Origin: Halobacillus litoralis
GTDB lineage: Bacteria; Bacillota; Bacilli; Bacillales; Halobacillaceae
Length of the DNA stretch: 64,000 nt
Assembly: GCF_020171725.1 (NCBI RefSeq)
Contig: NZ_JAIVAJ010000005.1
Span: forward strand, 310,001-374,000
Direction: 5' to 3'
Below, piece after piece: positions 27,147-34,897 of the stretch. The translations under genes and the position numbers were made by a program. The first letter of the stretch is position 1, and every line of letters begins with the position of its first letter. A model generated the notes under the pieces. That model was not told the DNA's origin. It saw only the letters and a program-made list of their open reading frames with translations, and searched no databases.

Positions 27147-27752
27147 GTGTCCTTAAGAAACACTTATACTGCGGTTCTTGCCCTTACAGCCGTGCTTTCC
27201 GTTGTATTAGCCTTGATGGAGTACCTTTCAGCAGACATGTTTATCAGAAGCCTGATCACCTTTGTCGCTGCCCCTTCCTTTCTCGTGTATGCCAACCAAA
27301 AGCGTTTATGGTTCAGAAAAAGCTTCAGGTGGCTGATCAAATGCAGCCAAAGCCCTCCGATCAGTGGATCTTTCTTTATGGCAGGTGCCCTGATCAGCTA
27401 TGACGGACTCACGACCATCCCTTATGGATTCTTCCTACATTTGATTCCTTTAACTATCGCATCCGTGCTCTACTGGTCACCGTTTCTCGTGAACTGTTCC
27501 TTCTCTAAACCTATATCCTATATGCATCAATTTGCTTATTTTACAATTACTTCTATAGTATTCTTCACCTACCATCAAATGACCTTTTATTTTTATGAAG
27601 CACAACCGACTTTCGGTTACATGGTCATCGGTACAGCCGTCATGATCGTGACGCTGCTTTCCTTAATCATGAACTGGGCAAAGGACGAATCCCACATCGA
27701 CCGGATGACCGTAAAAGGCCTCGTACAGCCAATTAAAGAAGACCATAAATAA
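27147..27752 (+). CDS. Multi-pass membrane protein of unknown function
   Basis: The open frame runs from 27015, but the first 40 codons are AT-rich with no ribosome site. I place the start at GTG 27147, about 11 bases after GAGAG, giving 201 residues. The protein has about five hydrophobic segments (for example TAVLALTAVLSVVLALMEYL and FGYMVIGTAVMIVTLLSLIM) and a charged tail. I do not recognise the family. ATG 27072 is another possible start. Confidence 0.5.
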   Translation: MSLRNTYTAVLALTAVLSVVLALMEYLSADMFIRSLITFVAAPSFLVYANQKRLWFRKSFRWLIKCSQSPPISGSFFMAGALISYDGLTTIPYGFFLHLIPLTIASVLYWSPFLVNCSFSKPISYMHQFAYFTITSIVFFTYHQMTFYFYEAQPTFGYMVIGTAVMIVTLLSLIMNWAKDESHIDRMTVKGLVQPIKEDHK

Positions 27753-27753
27753 A

Positions 27754-27784
27754 AGGCCTTATCCATAAAAGGAAAAGGCCTCTT
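27754..27784. terminator. Terminator between convergent genes
   Basis: AAGGCCTTATCC pairs imperfectly with GGAAAAGGCCT, at the end of the membrane-protein gene and before the helicase stop. Confidence 0.6.
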
Positions 27785-27788
27785 GTCA

Positions 27789-28925
27789 TTACTTCTTGTT
27801 CACTAATTTACCTTTGTAGATCTCTACTTCTGTCAGAGGAAAATCAATGTCACGGGCGTATTTCTTCAAACGTTTTTCTTCGACTGGGTTCACAAGTGAG
27901 ACGACCACACCGTCCGTCGCCCCAATTCTTGCTGTACGGCCGGCACGGTGAATGTAAGAGGATTCATCTTTCGGCACATCCATGTTGACGATGAACGTAA
28001 TATCCAGAATATCCAGCCCACGTGCCGCAACATCTGTTGCCAGCAATAGATCGTATGCGCCCTGCCTGAATTCTTTCACCGCTTTTTGACGTTGTTCCTT
28101 CTTGGCATCACTGTGCAGCAACCCAAGATCGAGATTTCGGTAAGTCAACTTCTCAGCAAACACATTCAGTTTTGCAATGTCCTGCATGAAGGCAAGCCCT
28201 TTGAACCCCTCCACATAAGCAAGTTTCCGCAGCAGCTCCACCTTCTCACGGTCTGAACAACGAATGTAGACGTGGTCGACGTTCGGCTTCTTCTCTTCTG
28301 ATTCGACTTGGATGACCTCTGCTTCCGGGTTCATGAACGTCTGTGCCACGTCGATGACTTCTTCCGGAAGGGTCGCAGAGAATAGTAAAATCTGACGCTC
28401 CTTCTGCATCGCGTCCAGAATCGATTCAACAGTAGGGAGATGCTCAGTGACAAGCAGCTGATCCGCTTCATCCATCACAATCGTTTGAATCTCATGGGCT
28501 TTCACTTTTTTGCGCTCCATCAGCTCATGGATACGTCCAGGTGTACCGACGATGACAGCGGGCTTTTTCTTCAGCTTCTCGATTTGACGCTTAATGTTTG
28601 CGCCACCGATTAATGGTGTGCTTACGATGCCGCTGCCCTGCGTCCATTTCAGTACTTCCTGGTGAATCTGCATCACAAGCTCATGGGAAGAAGCAAGAAT
28701 CATCACCTGCGTTCTCTTGACTGAAGGATCTACTTTCTCCAATAGAGGAAGGAGATAGGCCAATGTCTTACCACTCCCGGTAGGAGCCTCACCCAGCACA
28801 TCTCCCCCTTTATAAATGAACGGAATCGCTTTTTCCTGAACGGTTGTAAACGAACCGAACCCAGATTCCTCCCACGTTTTTTCAATAGAAGAAGACCATT
28901 GCGGCAAACCTTCTAATTTATCCAT
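27789..28925 (-). CDS. yfmL: DEAD-box RNA helicase (YfmL-like)
   Basis: The 378-residue protein has the complete helicase core: the Q-motif region, motif I APTGSGKT, TPGR, motif II DEAD, motif III SATLP, ATDVAARGLD and motif VI HRAGRTAR. It has no C-terminal extension, as in B. subtilis YfmL, which aids 50S ribosome assembly. The start is the ATG at 28925, 11 bases from AAAGGA; the ATG at 28937 lies one base from that site. It is probably monocistronic. Confidence 0.85.
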   Translation of the reverse strand: MDKLEGLPQWSSSIEKTWEESGFGSFTTVQEKAIPFIYKGGDVLGEAPTGSGKTLAYLLPLLEKVDPSVKRTQVMILASSHELVMQIHQEVLKWTQGSGIVSTPLIGGANIKRQIEKLKKKPAVIVGTPGRIHELMERKKVKAHEIQTIVMDEADQLLVTEHLPTVESILDAMQKERQILLFSATLPEEVIDVAQTFMNPEAEVIQVESEEKKPNVDHVYIRCSDREKVELLRKLAYVEGFKGLAFMQDIAKLNVFAEKLTYRNLDLGLLHSDAKKEQRQKAVKEFRQGAYDLLLATDVAARGLDILDITFIVNMDVPKDESSYIHRAGRTARIGATDGVVVSLVNPVEEKRLKKYARDIDFPLTEVEIYKGKLVNKK

Positions 28926-28984
28926 ATTTATTCTCATCCTTTATTTTATGAAATAACCAAAACGAACTTTATTTAATCTCAAAG

Positions 28985-29080
28985 GCTCAAGGCGCCTTGA
29001 GATCTTCGAATAGTGGACGTTCGAATAAGGAATCAGGCGTCCTGTTGCAATATCGAACTAACCTGCCTCAGCAGGTCCAA
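28985..29080. repeat. Hairpin module related to the insert in element copy 4
   Basis: A palindrome CTCAAGGCGCCTTGAG is followed by GTTCGAA... and ...TCGAAC arms enclosing CAGGCGTCCTG, then the hairpin ACCTGCCTCAGCAGGT (29061-29076). The same plan (GTTCGAA arms, then two hairpins with CGTCCTG loops) occurs at 63.44-63.52 kb inside element copy 4. It is noncoding. Confidence 0.55.
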
Positions 29081-29082
29081 GA

Positions 29083-29117
29083 AAAAAAGACCTCTAAACT
29101 CTAAGAGGCCTTTAAAA
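29083..29117 (-). terminator. Rho-independent terminator
   Basis: AAAGACCTCT pairs with AGAGGCCTTT with one mismatch; the A-run on the left gives a U-run on the minus strand, downstream of the SRPBCC gene. Confidence 0.65.
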
Positions 29118-29146
29118 ATGATCCATAGCTTGTTTTTATTATACCA

Positions 29147-29587
29147 CTAGCTCGAGGATTCGATAAAGTTTTTCAGATGCTTCAAATGATTTTCGTCCTC
29201 TTTTTTTATGATTTTCTTAATAAGAGGCTGAGTGAGTTTGTTCCGCAGTCCTTCTGTGAAGAGTTCTCCACGGAAATCCACCTTCGTGCCCTCCGTCGTT
29301 TCGGTGAACGTGTAGTGATATCTGAGATCGAGCCCTTGCTGGACACTTCGAACGGAGAACGCTTTATTTTTTTCAAAATGAGTGACGTTAATCTTGGAAG
29401 GAACTCTTCTGCCGCGGATTTCTCTCGTTTCCTTGAACTGAAACCCTTCTCGGACAGGTCCTTCCGTGAGTAATTCGACATCCACGACAGCATCCATGAT
29501 TTCCGGGCTGTTCTTAAAGTCAGTCGCTGCAGCAAACACTTCGTCGATTGGTTTCTGAATGGTTATGGTTTGTGTAAAAAAAGACAT
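29147..29587 (-). CDS. SRPBCC (START-like) domain protein
   Basis: The 146-residue protein fits the SRPBCC ligand-binding fold throughout: an N-terminal strand TQTITIQKPIDEVFAAATDF, alternating beta segments, and a long C-terminal helix ending in KHLKNFIESSS. Such proteins bind hydrophobic ligands. No specific ligand can be inferred. It is monocistronic with its own terminator. Confidence 0.75.
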   Translation of the reverse strand: MSFFTQTITIQKPIDEVFAAATDFKNSPEIMDAVVDVELLTEGPVREGFQFKETREIRGRRVPSKINVTHFEKNKAFSVRSVQQGLDLRYHYTFTETTEGTKVDFRGELFTEGLRNKLTQPLIKKIIKKEDENHLKHLKNFIESSS

Positions 29588-29720
29588 GCTTTTCCTCCCT
29601 GTTGAGTGCTTCCCTACTCTATTCGATACGGAACGGCGAATCCCTGTTTTCTAAAATCGAATAAGGAATTCAAAATAACCGCATGCTAAGTGAAGCTCAC
29701 TAGAAACGGGGGAACGCACT

Positions 29721-31121
29721 ATGGAATGGATCGCAGTCATTCCTTTTGTTGTCGTCATTATCGCAGCGATTTGGACGAAGCAGGTCATTCCAAGTCTTTT
29801 ATTCGGCGTCATTGTGGCGGGTTACCTGGTCGATCCGCACTGGCTCAGCGGGATGATGACCGGTTTTTCTTTTATTTATGAAGGATTGATGGATGAAAAT
29901 AATTTAAAAATCATCGTCTTCTTATACGGGTTCTCTGCCTTGATCGGCATTGTGAAGATGGCCGGCGGAATCAAAGGCTTTGTTCAAGAGGCTACTGAAC
30001 GCATCAATGAAAAGAGAGGGGCGTTCATCTTAACATGGTTATCCTCTGTCGGGACGTTCACTGCACCTAGTTTCCGGATCGTCACCATCGGTCCAGTCAT
30101 GAAAGCCATGCGGAAGAAAATCCCAATGACTAAGCAGGAGCTCGGATTCGTCATTGAAACGACGGCCTCTCCCCTCGTGGTACTGATACCCGTCGCTACA
30201 GCCTTCGTCGGATATATGACCTCCGTCATCGAACTTTCGCTGAACCAGGCAGGAACCACCGGCGATGCTTACTCTTTATACATCCAGAGCATCCCTTTCA
30301 ACTTTTTCGCATTCGCGATGATTGCGATCGGCTTTTACTTAAGCTTTTTTCACCGCAACAAAAAGCCCGCAACCGACGTGCAGGAGAATAAAGAAGCGGA
30401 CAAGCAGGATCACTGGGAGGACTGCCACCCTGCCGTCACCAAGGACCTGCCCGCTAAACCTTGGAGGCTGATCGTCCCATTGGTCAGCGTCATCGCCTTA
30501 ACATTCTTTCTTATGTACCAAGTCGGTGTCCTGAATGGAGAGAGCGGTTTCCAAGCGTTGATCAACCCGAATGTACTGGACGCCATGGTACTCGCCGTCG
30601 TACTCACTTTAATCGGGTTCGTCGTGTATTTGACTGTTAAAAAAGAACCGCTCAAGAAGACGATGGATGCTTTAATTTTTGGTGGCAATGAAATCATGGG
30701 AGTCATTTTACTACTCGCAACCGTCTGGGGATTGAGTAAGGGCTCAGAAGCGTTGGAATTCGCACCGACCATCTCCTCTTCATTCGAGTGGGTTCCACCA
30801 GGTTTCGTAGCCGTCGTCATCTTTATCGTCGGCTGCGCGTTGTCCTATTTTATCGGATCCGCCTGGGGAACCTGGGGAATCTTAATGCCCGTCGGCGTCT
30901 CGATCGCCGTCGCCGCCGGCAGCTCTCTCCCTATTGTCATCGGGGCGGTATTTGCGAGCGGCACATTCGGCGCCTTCTCCTCTCCGCTCAGTGACGATAC
31001 CAATACGACAGCAGGAATTCTGAATTTGAATGCTGTGCAATATGCGAGGTTCAAGTTGAAGCCCGCATTGATCGCTGCTGGGGTAGCCGCGGCTTTGTAT
31101 TTTGGTATCTCCTTTTTGTGA
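29721..31121 (+). CDS. NhaC-type Na+/H+ antiporter family protein
   Basis: The 466-residue membrane protein has about 11-12 helices and the NhaC-family C-terminal signature FIGSAWGTWGILMPVGVSIA followed by GTFGAFSSPLSDDTNTTAGI. Family members exchange Na+ (or organic acids) for protons, fitting a salt-adapted host. Its stop TGA is formed at the junction with an IS200/IS605 element: the last codons are followed at once by the element's right end. Removing the element would give TTA TAA, so the protein sequence is unchanged. Confidence 0.82.
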   Translation: MEWIAVIPFVVVIIAAIWTKQVIPSLLFGVIVAGYLVDPHWLSGMMTGFSFIYEGLMDENNLKIIVFLYGFSALIGIVKMAGGIKGFVQEATERINEKRGAFILTWLSSVGTFTAPSFRIVTIGPVMKAMRKKIPMTKQELGFVIETTASPLVVLIPVATAFVGYMTSVIELSLNQAGTTGDAYSLYIQSIPFNFFAFAMIAIGFYLSFFHRNKKPATDVQENKEADKQDHWEDCHPAVTKDLPAKPWRLIVPLVSVIALTFFLMYQVGVLNGESGFQALINPNVLDAMVLAVVLTLIGFVVYLTVKKEPLKKTMDALIFGGNEIMGVILLLATVWGLSKGSEALEFAPTISSSFEWVPPGFVAVVIFIVGCALSYFIGSAWGTWGILMPVGVSIAVAAGSSLPIVIGAVFASGTFGAFSSPLSDDTNTTAGILNLNAVQYARFKLKPALIAAGVAAALYFGISFL

Positions 31122-31300
31122 ACTACTCCCACCACTTACCATCCTTACGGGTTGCTTGAAGTGGGGGTTTCTTGGGTAATCGCCACTTTTATTAGCTGAC
31201 GAAATGGACCAAGCTAACCCTCTTGTTCCAAAAGTTTATATTTTTTATTGGGCACTTGCTAATAAGCGAATGCCTTCTTTTTTGATATTGAGTGCTGAAT
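31118..31300 (-). ncRNA. Probable TnpB omega-RNA (right-end RNA)
   Basis: In IS605-type elements the guide RNA covers the 3' end of tnpB and the right end. Here the region after the tnpB stop folds into CCCCCACTT against AAGTGGTGGG (31128-31167), close to the element end. The guide would be the flanking DNA just outside the element, that is, the last codons of the antiporter gene on the minus strand (about 31098-31117). The 5' end of the RNA is not determined. Confidence 0.5.
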
Positions 31301-32360
31301 TGTAATCTCGATCGAGGTTTAGACCACAAGTGCACTGATAAGTACGCTCTGACAGTTTGATTTCTTTTACCGAACCACAGTTCGAACAAGTTTTTGTGGA
31401 TGGGAACCATTTATCGATTTTGATAAGTTGCTTCCCTTGTTCTTTTAGTTTGTACTGCAAGAAAGAGGTGAACATACCCCAACCATTGTCAGCGACACTT
31501 TTACCGAATTTGAGTGCTTGTGACATGCCTTTTATGTCTAGGTCTTCAATCACAACAGCATCATAATAGGTTACCAATTGTTTGGACTTGTGGTGGAGGA
31601 AATTCTTTCGTTGATTAGCGACTTTTTCTTGGATTTTGGCAACTCTGATGCGCTGCTTATTCCAATTCGAAGAGCCTTTCTTTTTTCGGGAAAGTTTGCG
31701 CTGTTCTTTTGCTAATTTATCAAGCATCTGTCGATAAAATTTCGGGTAATTGGCTTTCTCACCCTCACTATCAACAAACAATCCATTCATTGCAAAATCC
31801 AATCCAACTACTTCTTTGATTTCTTTGGTTTCAATTTTCTTATCATACTCTGTGAGGATAGAAATATAGTATTTTCCTGATGCGGTCATAGAAAGGGTGC
31901 AGGATTTGATTTTGTGCATGAAAGGGATTTCTCGATGTTGCTTGATTTTGACCTTTTTTAGTTTAGGTAATTTGATATGACCATCCAACAACTCGATATT
32001 ACCGTTTACGACATTTGTTGTGTAGCTTTGTTTGTGTCGCTTGGTTTTGAATTTCGGAAACTTGGCATTTCCTTTGAAGAAGGCTTTATATGCTTTGTCT
32101 AAATTTAATTGTGCGTTCGCCAACGCTAGCGAGTCTACTTCCTTTAGCCATTCATACTCTTTTTTGTACTTGGCAGGAGTAGGAGGCTTTGCGTTTTTCA
32201 GAGCTTCTTTATCGTCTTTTAGGTTTTCATACGTTTCTTTTCGTTCTGCTAACATTTTGTTGTAGACAAAGCGAACACAACCAAAGGTTTTATGAATCAT
32301 CAGAGACTGTTCATCTGTTGGATGAATTCTGAATTTGTAGGCTTTATTCAGTTTAGCCAT
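31245..32360 (-). CDS. tnpB: TnpB RNA-guided nuclease of IS605 family
   Basis: The 371-residue protein appears intact. It has the N-terminal HTH/OrfB segment (KAYKFRIHPTDEQ), the RuvC motifs GLDFAMNGL, VIEDLDIKGM and LDRDYNSALNI (final Asp352), and a zinc finger CSNCG...CTCG. All three RuvC acidic residues and four cysteines are present, so nuclease activity is expected. TnpB cuts DNA next to a transposon-associated motif under omega-RNA guidance. It lies 11 bases downstream of tnpA. Confidence 0.9.
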   Translation of the reverse strand: MAKLNKAYKFRIHPTDEQSLMIHKTFGCVRFVYNKMLAERKETYENLKDDKEALKNAKPPTPAKYKKEYEWLKEVDSLALANAQLNLDKAYKAFFKGNAKFPKFKTKRHKQSYTTNVVNGNIELLDGHIKLPKLKKVKIKQHREIPFMHKIKSCTLSMTASGKYYISILTEYDKKIETKEIKEVVGLDFAMNGLFVDSEGEKANYPKFYRQMLDKLAKEQRKLSRKKKGSSNWNKQRIRVAKIQEKVANQRKNFLHHKSKQLVTYYDAVVIEDLDIKGMSQALKFGKSVADNGWGMFTSFLQYKLKEQGKQLIKIDKWFPSTKTCSNCGSVKEIKLSERTYQCTCGLNLDRDYNSALNIKKEGIRLLASAQ

Positions 32361-32371
32361 ATCACATCACC

Positions 32372-32770
32372 TCACTTTTCCCCTTGATTTTCGATGTATT
32401 TTTTAACCACCTCAATAGGCGAACCACAAGTGGTCAACAAACAAAAACTCCTTGACCAAAACATTTCTTTCCATAGTTTTTTTCGCACAAGAGGAAATTC
32501 TTTTTTGACAAGCCTTGAACTGGCACTTTTATAGGCATTGATGAACTTTGACAGTTCGGTATTAGGATGGGCTTTGAACAGAATATGAACATGGTCTAGA
32601 TCATGATTCCATTCGACCAATGTAATGTTGTATTTCTCGCCCAATGATACAAACTTTTCTCTCGAATAGTCTGAAATGGTGTCATCAATGACTTCCCTTC
32701 TATATTTCACAACCAATACCAAATGGTAGTACATCAAGAACACCGAATGATTATTACTATCTAACTTCAT
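32372..32770 (-). CDS. tnpA: TnpA, Y1 HUH single-strand transposase (IS200 type)
   Basis: The 132-residue protein has the HUH motif DHVHILF (His60, His62) and the nucleophilic tyrosine in VVKKYIENQ (Tyr125), in the IS200 TnpA family at near its usual length. It excises and inserts single-stranded element DNA at short target sequences. Its promoter (extended -10, 32803-32811) lies within the left end. The reading frame is uninterrupted. Confidence 0.9.
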   Translation of the reverse strand: MKLDSNNHSVFLMYYHLVLVVKYRREVIDDTISDYSREKFVSLGEKYNITLVEWNHDLDHVHILFKAHPNTELSKFINAYKSASSRLVKKEFPLVRKKLWKEMFWSRSFCLLTTCGSPIEVVKKYIENQGEK

Positions 32771-32802
32771 TTTTATATCAGCCCTTATACGTTATAAGAC
32801 TG

Positions 32803-32811
32803 ATTATACCA
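32803..32811 (-). promoter_or_regulatory. tnpA extended -10 promoter
   Basis: On the minus strand TGTGGTATAAT gives TG-N next to a consensus TATAAT, about 33 bases before the tnpA start, within the element's left end. Confidence 0.5.
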
Positions 32812-32835
32812 CATGGAGATAAATGGCAGGAACTT

Positions 32836-32930
32836 TTGGGCTCCCCGCCCAACCGAAATTCATCTCCCCCTTACCGTTGGGCTACGCCCTTCACACGCTT
32901 GAAGAGGGAGACTTCTTTCGGGAGTTCGTT
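32836..32930 (-). other. Structured region resembling a second IS605 right end, without its own tnpB
   Basis: On the minus strand CTCCCTCTTCAAGC pairs with GGTAAGGGGGAG around a GGGCGTAGCCC hairpin, followed by TTGGGC/GCCCAA (32836-32852). The CTTCAAGC...GGTAAG plan is the same as at the right end of the adjacent element. No ORF is attached. It could be an IS relic, a solo guide RNA, or an outer part of the left end. Confidence 0.45.
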
Positions 32931-32949
32931 AAAAAGAAGGAAGGCGGCT

Positions 32950-33205
32950 GATTGGGACAGTGCGCTGTCTTGATAGGTAGCTTCTTGTCTCGATTTTTTA
33001 GTATCGGGACTGGCTGATCGACTGAACCAGGATGGGCTGTCCCAATAATGCGATATCGGGACTAGCAGAACTGCTGAACCTACGCGCTCTGTCCCAATAA
33101 AAGAATATCGGGACTAGCAGAACCGCTGAACCGGCGGCCCTGTCCCAATCCACATTTTATAGAACTCACCGACCTGTAATGCATTATCGTCTGTCCCAAT
33201 CCAAA
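32950..33205. repeat. 52-bp-period tandem hairpin repeat, block A
   Basis: GGGAC cores occur at 32954, 33006, 33058 and 33110, exactly 52 bases apart. GTCCC (or GTCTC) arms occur at 32987, 33039, 33091, 33142 and 33193. Each full unit is a hairpin GTCCCAATA...TATCGGGAC followed by a spacer containing a CTGAACC motif. It fills the gap between the IS605 element and the GyrI-like gene. Confidence 0.85.
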
Positions 33206-33253
33206 ATGACATCACCATTCCGACCACAATGTTTTTGCCTATAATGCCTCAAC

Positions 33254-33282
33254 AAAAAAGAGCCCTCAAAGGAGCTCTTTTT
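33254..33282 (-). terminator. Rho-independent terminator
   Basis: AAAAGAGC pairs with GCTCTTTT around CCTCAAAGG, with A- and T-runs outside, just after the GyrI-like gene. Confidence 0.8.
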
Positions 33283-33284
33283 CG

Positions 33285-33773
33285 TTACGACTTGATCGGC
33301 AGATATAACGTGTATTTTGTATTTTTTCCTGTGTACGGTTGGTATTCCTCGAATCCGAACCCTTCAACAGGCCGGTATCCTTGTTCTATAATCCAATCGT
33401 ATAAGTAGGGATAAGGGTTAAAATCGTGCAGATCCGGATCATAGTCCATCACGGCATATCGGTGAGTCGGGATCGTTTTCGTAATCATATCAGGAGGAAC
33501 CTTCTCATAGCTATCCACTTCGACGGCGGCCAACCAGTAAAACTTATCGGTCTCTTCATTCCAATGAGGCGGATCGACAAACATCCCAATTGAACACGGG
33601 GTGTTGATCCGGTTCTTCACTTTGTGCAGTTTGGATGTGTGAAAATCCTCCATCAACCTCGGAATTTTCACGTATCTTTCGTCCATCATCGTCTGGCAGT
33701 ACGTACCGACCACTTTAAAATTCGCTTTCTTCACGACCTTAGGCTGGACAGCCGTTTGGATTTGCTCGCTCAT
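33285..33773 (-). CDS. GyrI-like / AraC effector-binding domain protein
   Basis: The 162-residue protein is a stand-alone GyrI-like small-molecule-binding domain: VVGTYCQTMMDERYVKIPRL in the first half, YWLAAVEV in the middle, and the conserved C-terminal strand with FEEYQPYTG...YTLYLPIKS. There is no DNA-binding domain. The start chosen is the ATG at 33773 (GGAG 10 bases upstream); the frame extends upstream to 33845 without a ribosome site. The ligand is unknown. Confidence 0.72.
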   Translation of the reverse strand: MSEQIQTAVQPKVVKKANFKVVGTYCQTMMDERYVKIPRLMEDFHTSKLHKVKNRINTPCSIGMFVDPPHWNEETDKFYWLAAVEVDSYEKVPPDMITKTIPTHRYAVMDYDPDLHDFNPYPYLYDWIIEQGYRPVEGFGFEEYQPYTGKNTKYTLYLPIKS

Positions 33774-33940
33774 GAAAGGGCCACTCCTTTTTAATAGTTT
33801 CGCTCTCCTCACTACTTCCACAAAAACGGACAAATCCCTTGTCACTTTTTTCCGTTCGACAAAATTAGAACAGATTCTTTTTTGAAAAGATACCCTTCAC
33901 TATCCTACTTTTCAGATGGATAACATTATGCTGGTACTTT

Positions 33941-34897
33941 TTAACGATATCCGATCAGGGCCTGAAGAATGGCTTTCTGCACATGCATACGATTTTCTGC
34001 TTGTTGGAAAACGTAGGATTGCGGGCCGTCAATGACTTCGGCAGTGACCTCCTCCTCGCGGTGTGCGGGCAGGCAGTGTAGGAACATCGCATCATCTTTG
34101 GCTTGATTCATGACGCTTTGATTGACTTGGAAGCCTTGGAAAGCTTTCCTCCGTTCCTCCTGCTCTTCCTCCTGCCCCATCGATGCCCAGACATCTGTAT
34201 AAATGACATCGGCTCCCTCTGCCGCCTTATGGGGGTCATGGCTGATGGTCACAGAACCTTCATACTGTAAAGCAAGCTTTTCGGCCTGGGCCACAACGTC
34301 CGGTGCGGGTTCATAGCCTTCCGGAGTGGCGACGACGACTTCCATCCCCATCATGGCACTTATAATCATTAAGGAGTGTGCCACATTGTTACCGTCACCG
34401 ACATAAACGATTTTCAAGCCATGCAGACGTCCTTTCTGCTCTAGAATCGTAAAGACGTCGGCCAACGCCTGGCAAGGGTGGTACACATCACAAAGCCCGT
34501 TGATGACAGGGACCGAAGCATGTTCCGCGAGCTCTTGTAGTTTCTCATGAGAGGTCGTACGGAACATGATCGCATCGACATACCCAGATAAAACTTGAGC
34601 TGTATCTGAAATCGACTCGCCACGGCCGATTTGAATGTCCTTGGTGTTCAAGTAGAGCGCATGCCCTCCCATCTGGACCATGCCGGCTTCGAACGATACA
34701 CGCGTACGGGTTGATGACTTTTCAAAGATCATAGCGAGCGTTTTTCCAGCTAAAAAGGAAGAGTGTGGATTCTCCTTCAAGTATTGCGCTTGAGCTAGTA
34801 GCTGGGAGACATCAGCTTGAGAATAATTCAACCAGCTTAATAGGTCTTTCCCTTGTAAATCTGTACTTGTGGACGTCATCTGTTCGAGCAGGTTCAT
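33941..34897 (-). CDS. argF: Ornithine carbamoyltransferase
   Basis: The 318-residue enzyme shows the carbamoyl-phosphate motif STRTR, HPCQALAD, and the ornithine-binding HCLPAHR. It converts ornithine plus carbamoyl phosphate to citrulline in the cytoplasm. Its ATGA overlaps the carB stop, so it is translationally coupled and receives carbamoyl phosphate from the enzyme encoded just upstream. The length is typical. Confidence 0.95.
   Translation of the reverse strand: MNLLEQMTSTSTDLQGKDLLSWLNYSQADVSQLLAQAQYLKENPHSSFLAGKTLAMIFEKSSTRTRVSFEAGMVQMGGHALYLNTKDIQIGRGESISDTAQVLSGYVDAIMFRTTSHEKLQELAEHASVPVINGLCDVYHPCQALADVFTILEQKGRLHGLKIVYVGDGNNVAHSLMIISAMMGMEVVVATPEGYEPAPDVVAQAEKLALQYEGSVTISHDPHKAAEGADVIYTDVWASMGQEEEQEERRKAFQGFQVNQSVMNQAKDDAMFLHCLPAHREEEVTAEVIDGPQSYVFQQAENRMHVQKAILQALIGYR

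Larger units (their letters stand above)
31118..32818 (-). mobile_element. IS200/IS605-family insertion sequence, apparently complete
   Basis: The element carries tnpA and tnpB in tandem. The right end (31118) is TTCAC read on the minus strand, behind a subterminal hairpin (31128-31167). At the left end, an imperfect hairpin (32778-32803) lies about 15 bases inside a TTTAT pentamer (32819-32823 as ATAAA on plus). That gives 1701 bp with no target duplication, as expected for single-strand transposition 3' of a TTTAT-like target. The left boundary is inferred and could lie further out. Confidence 0.7.
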
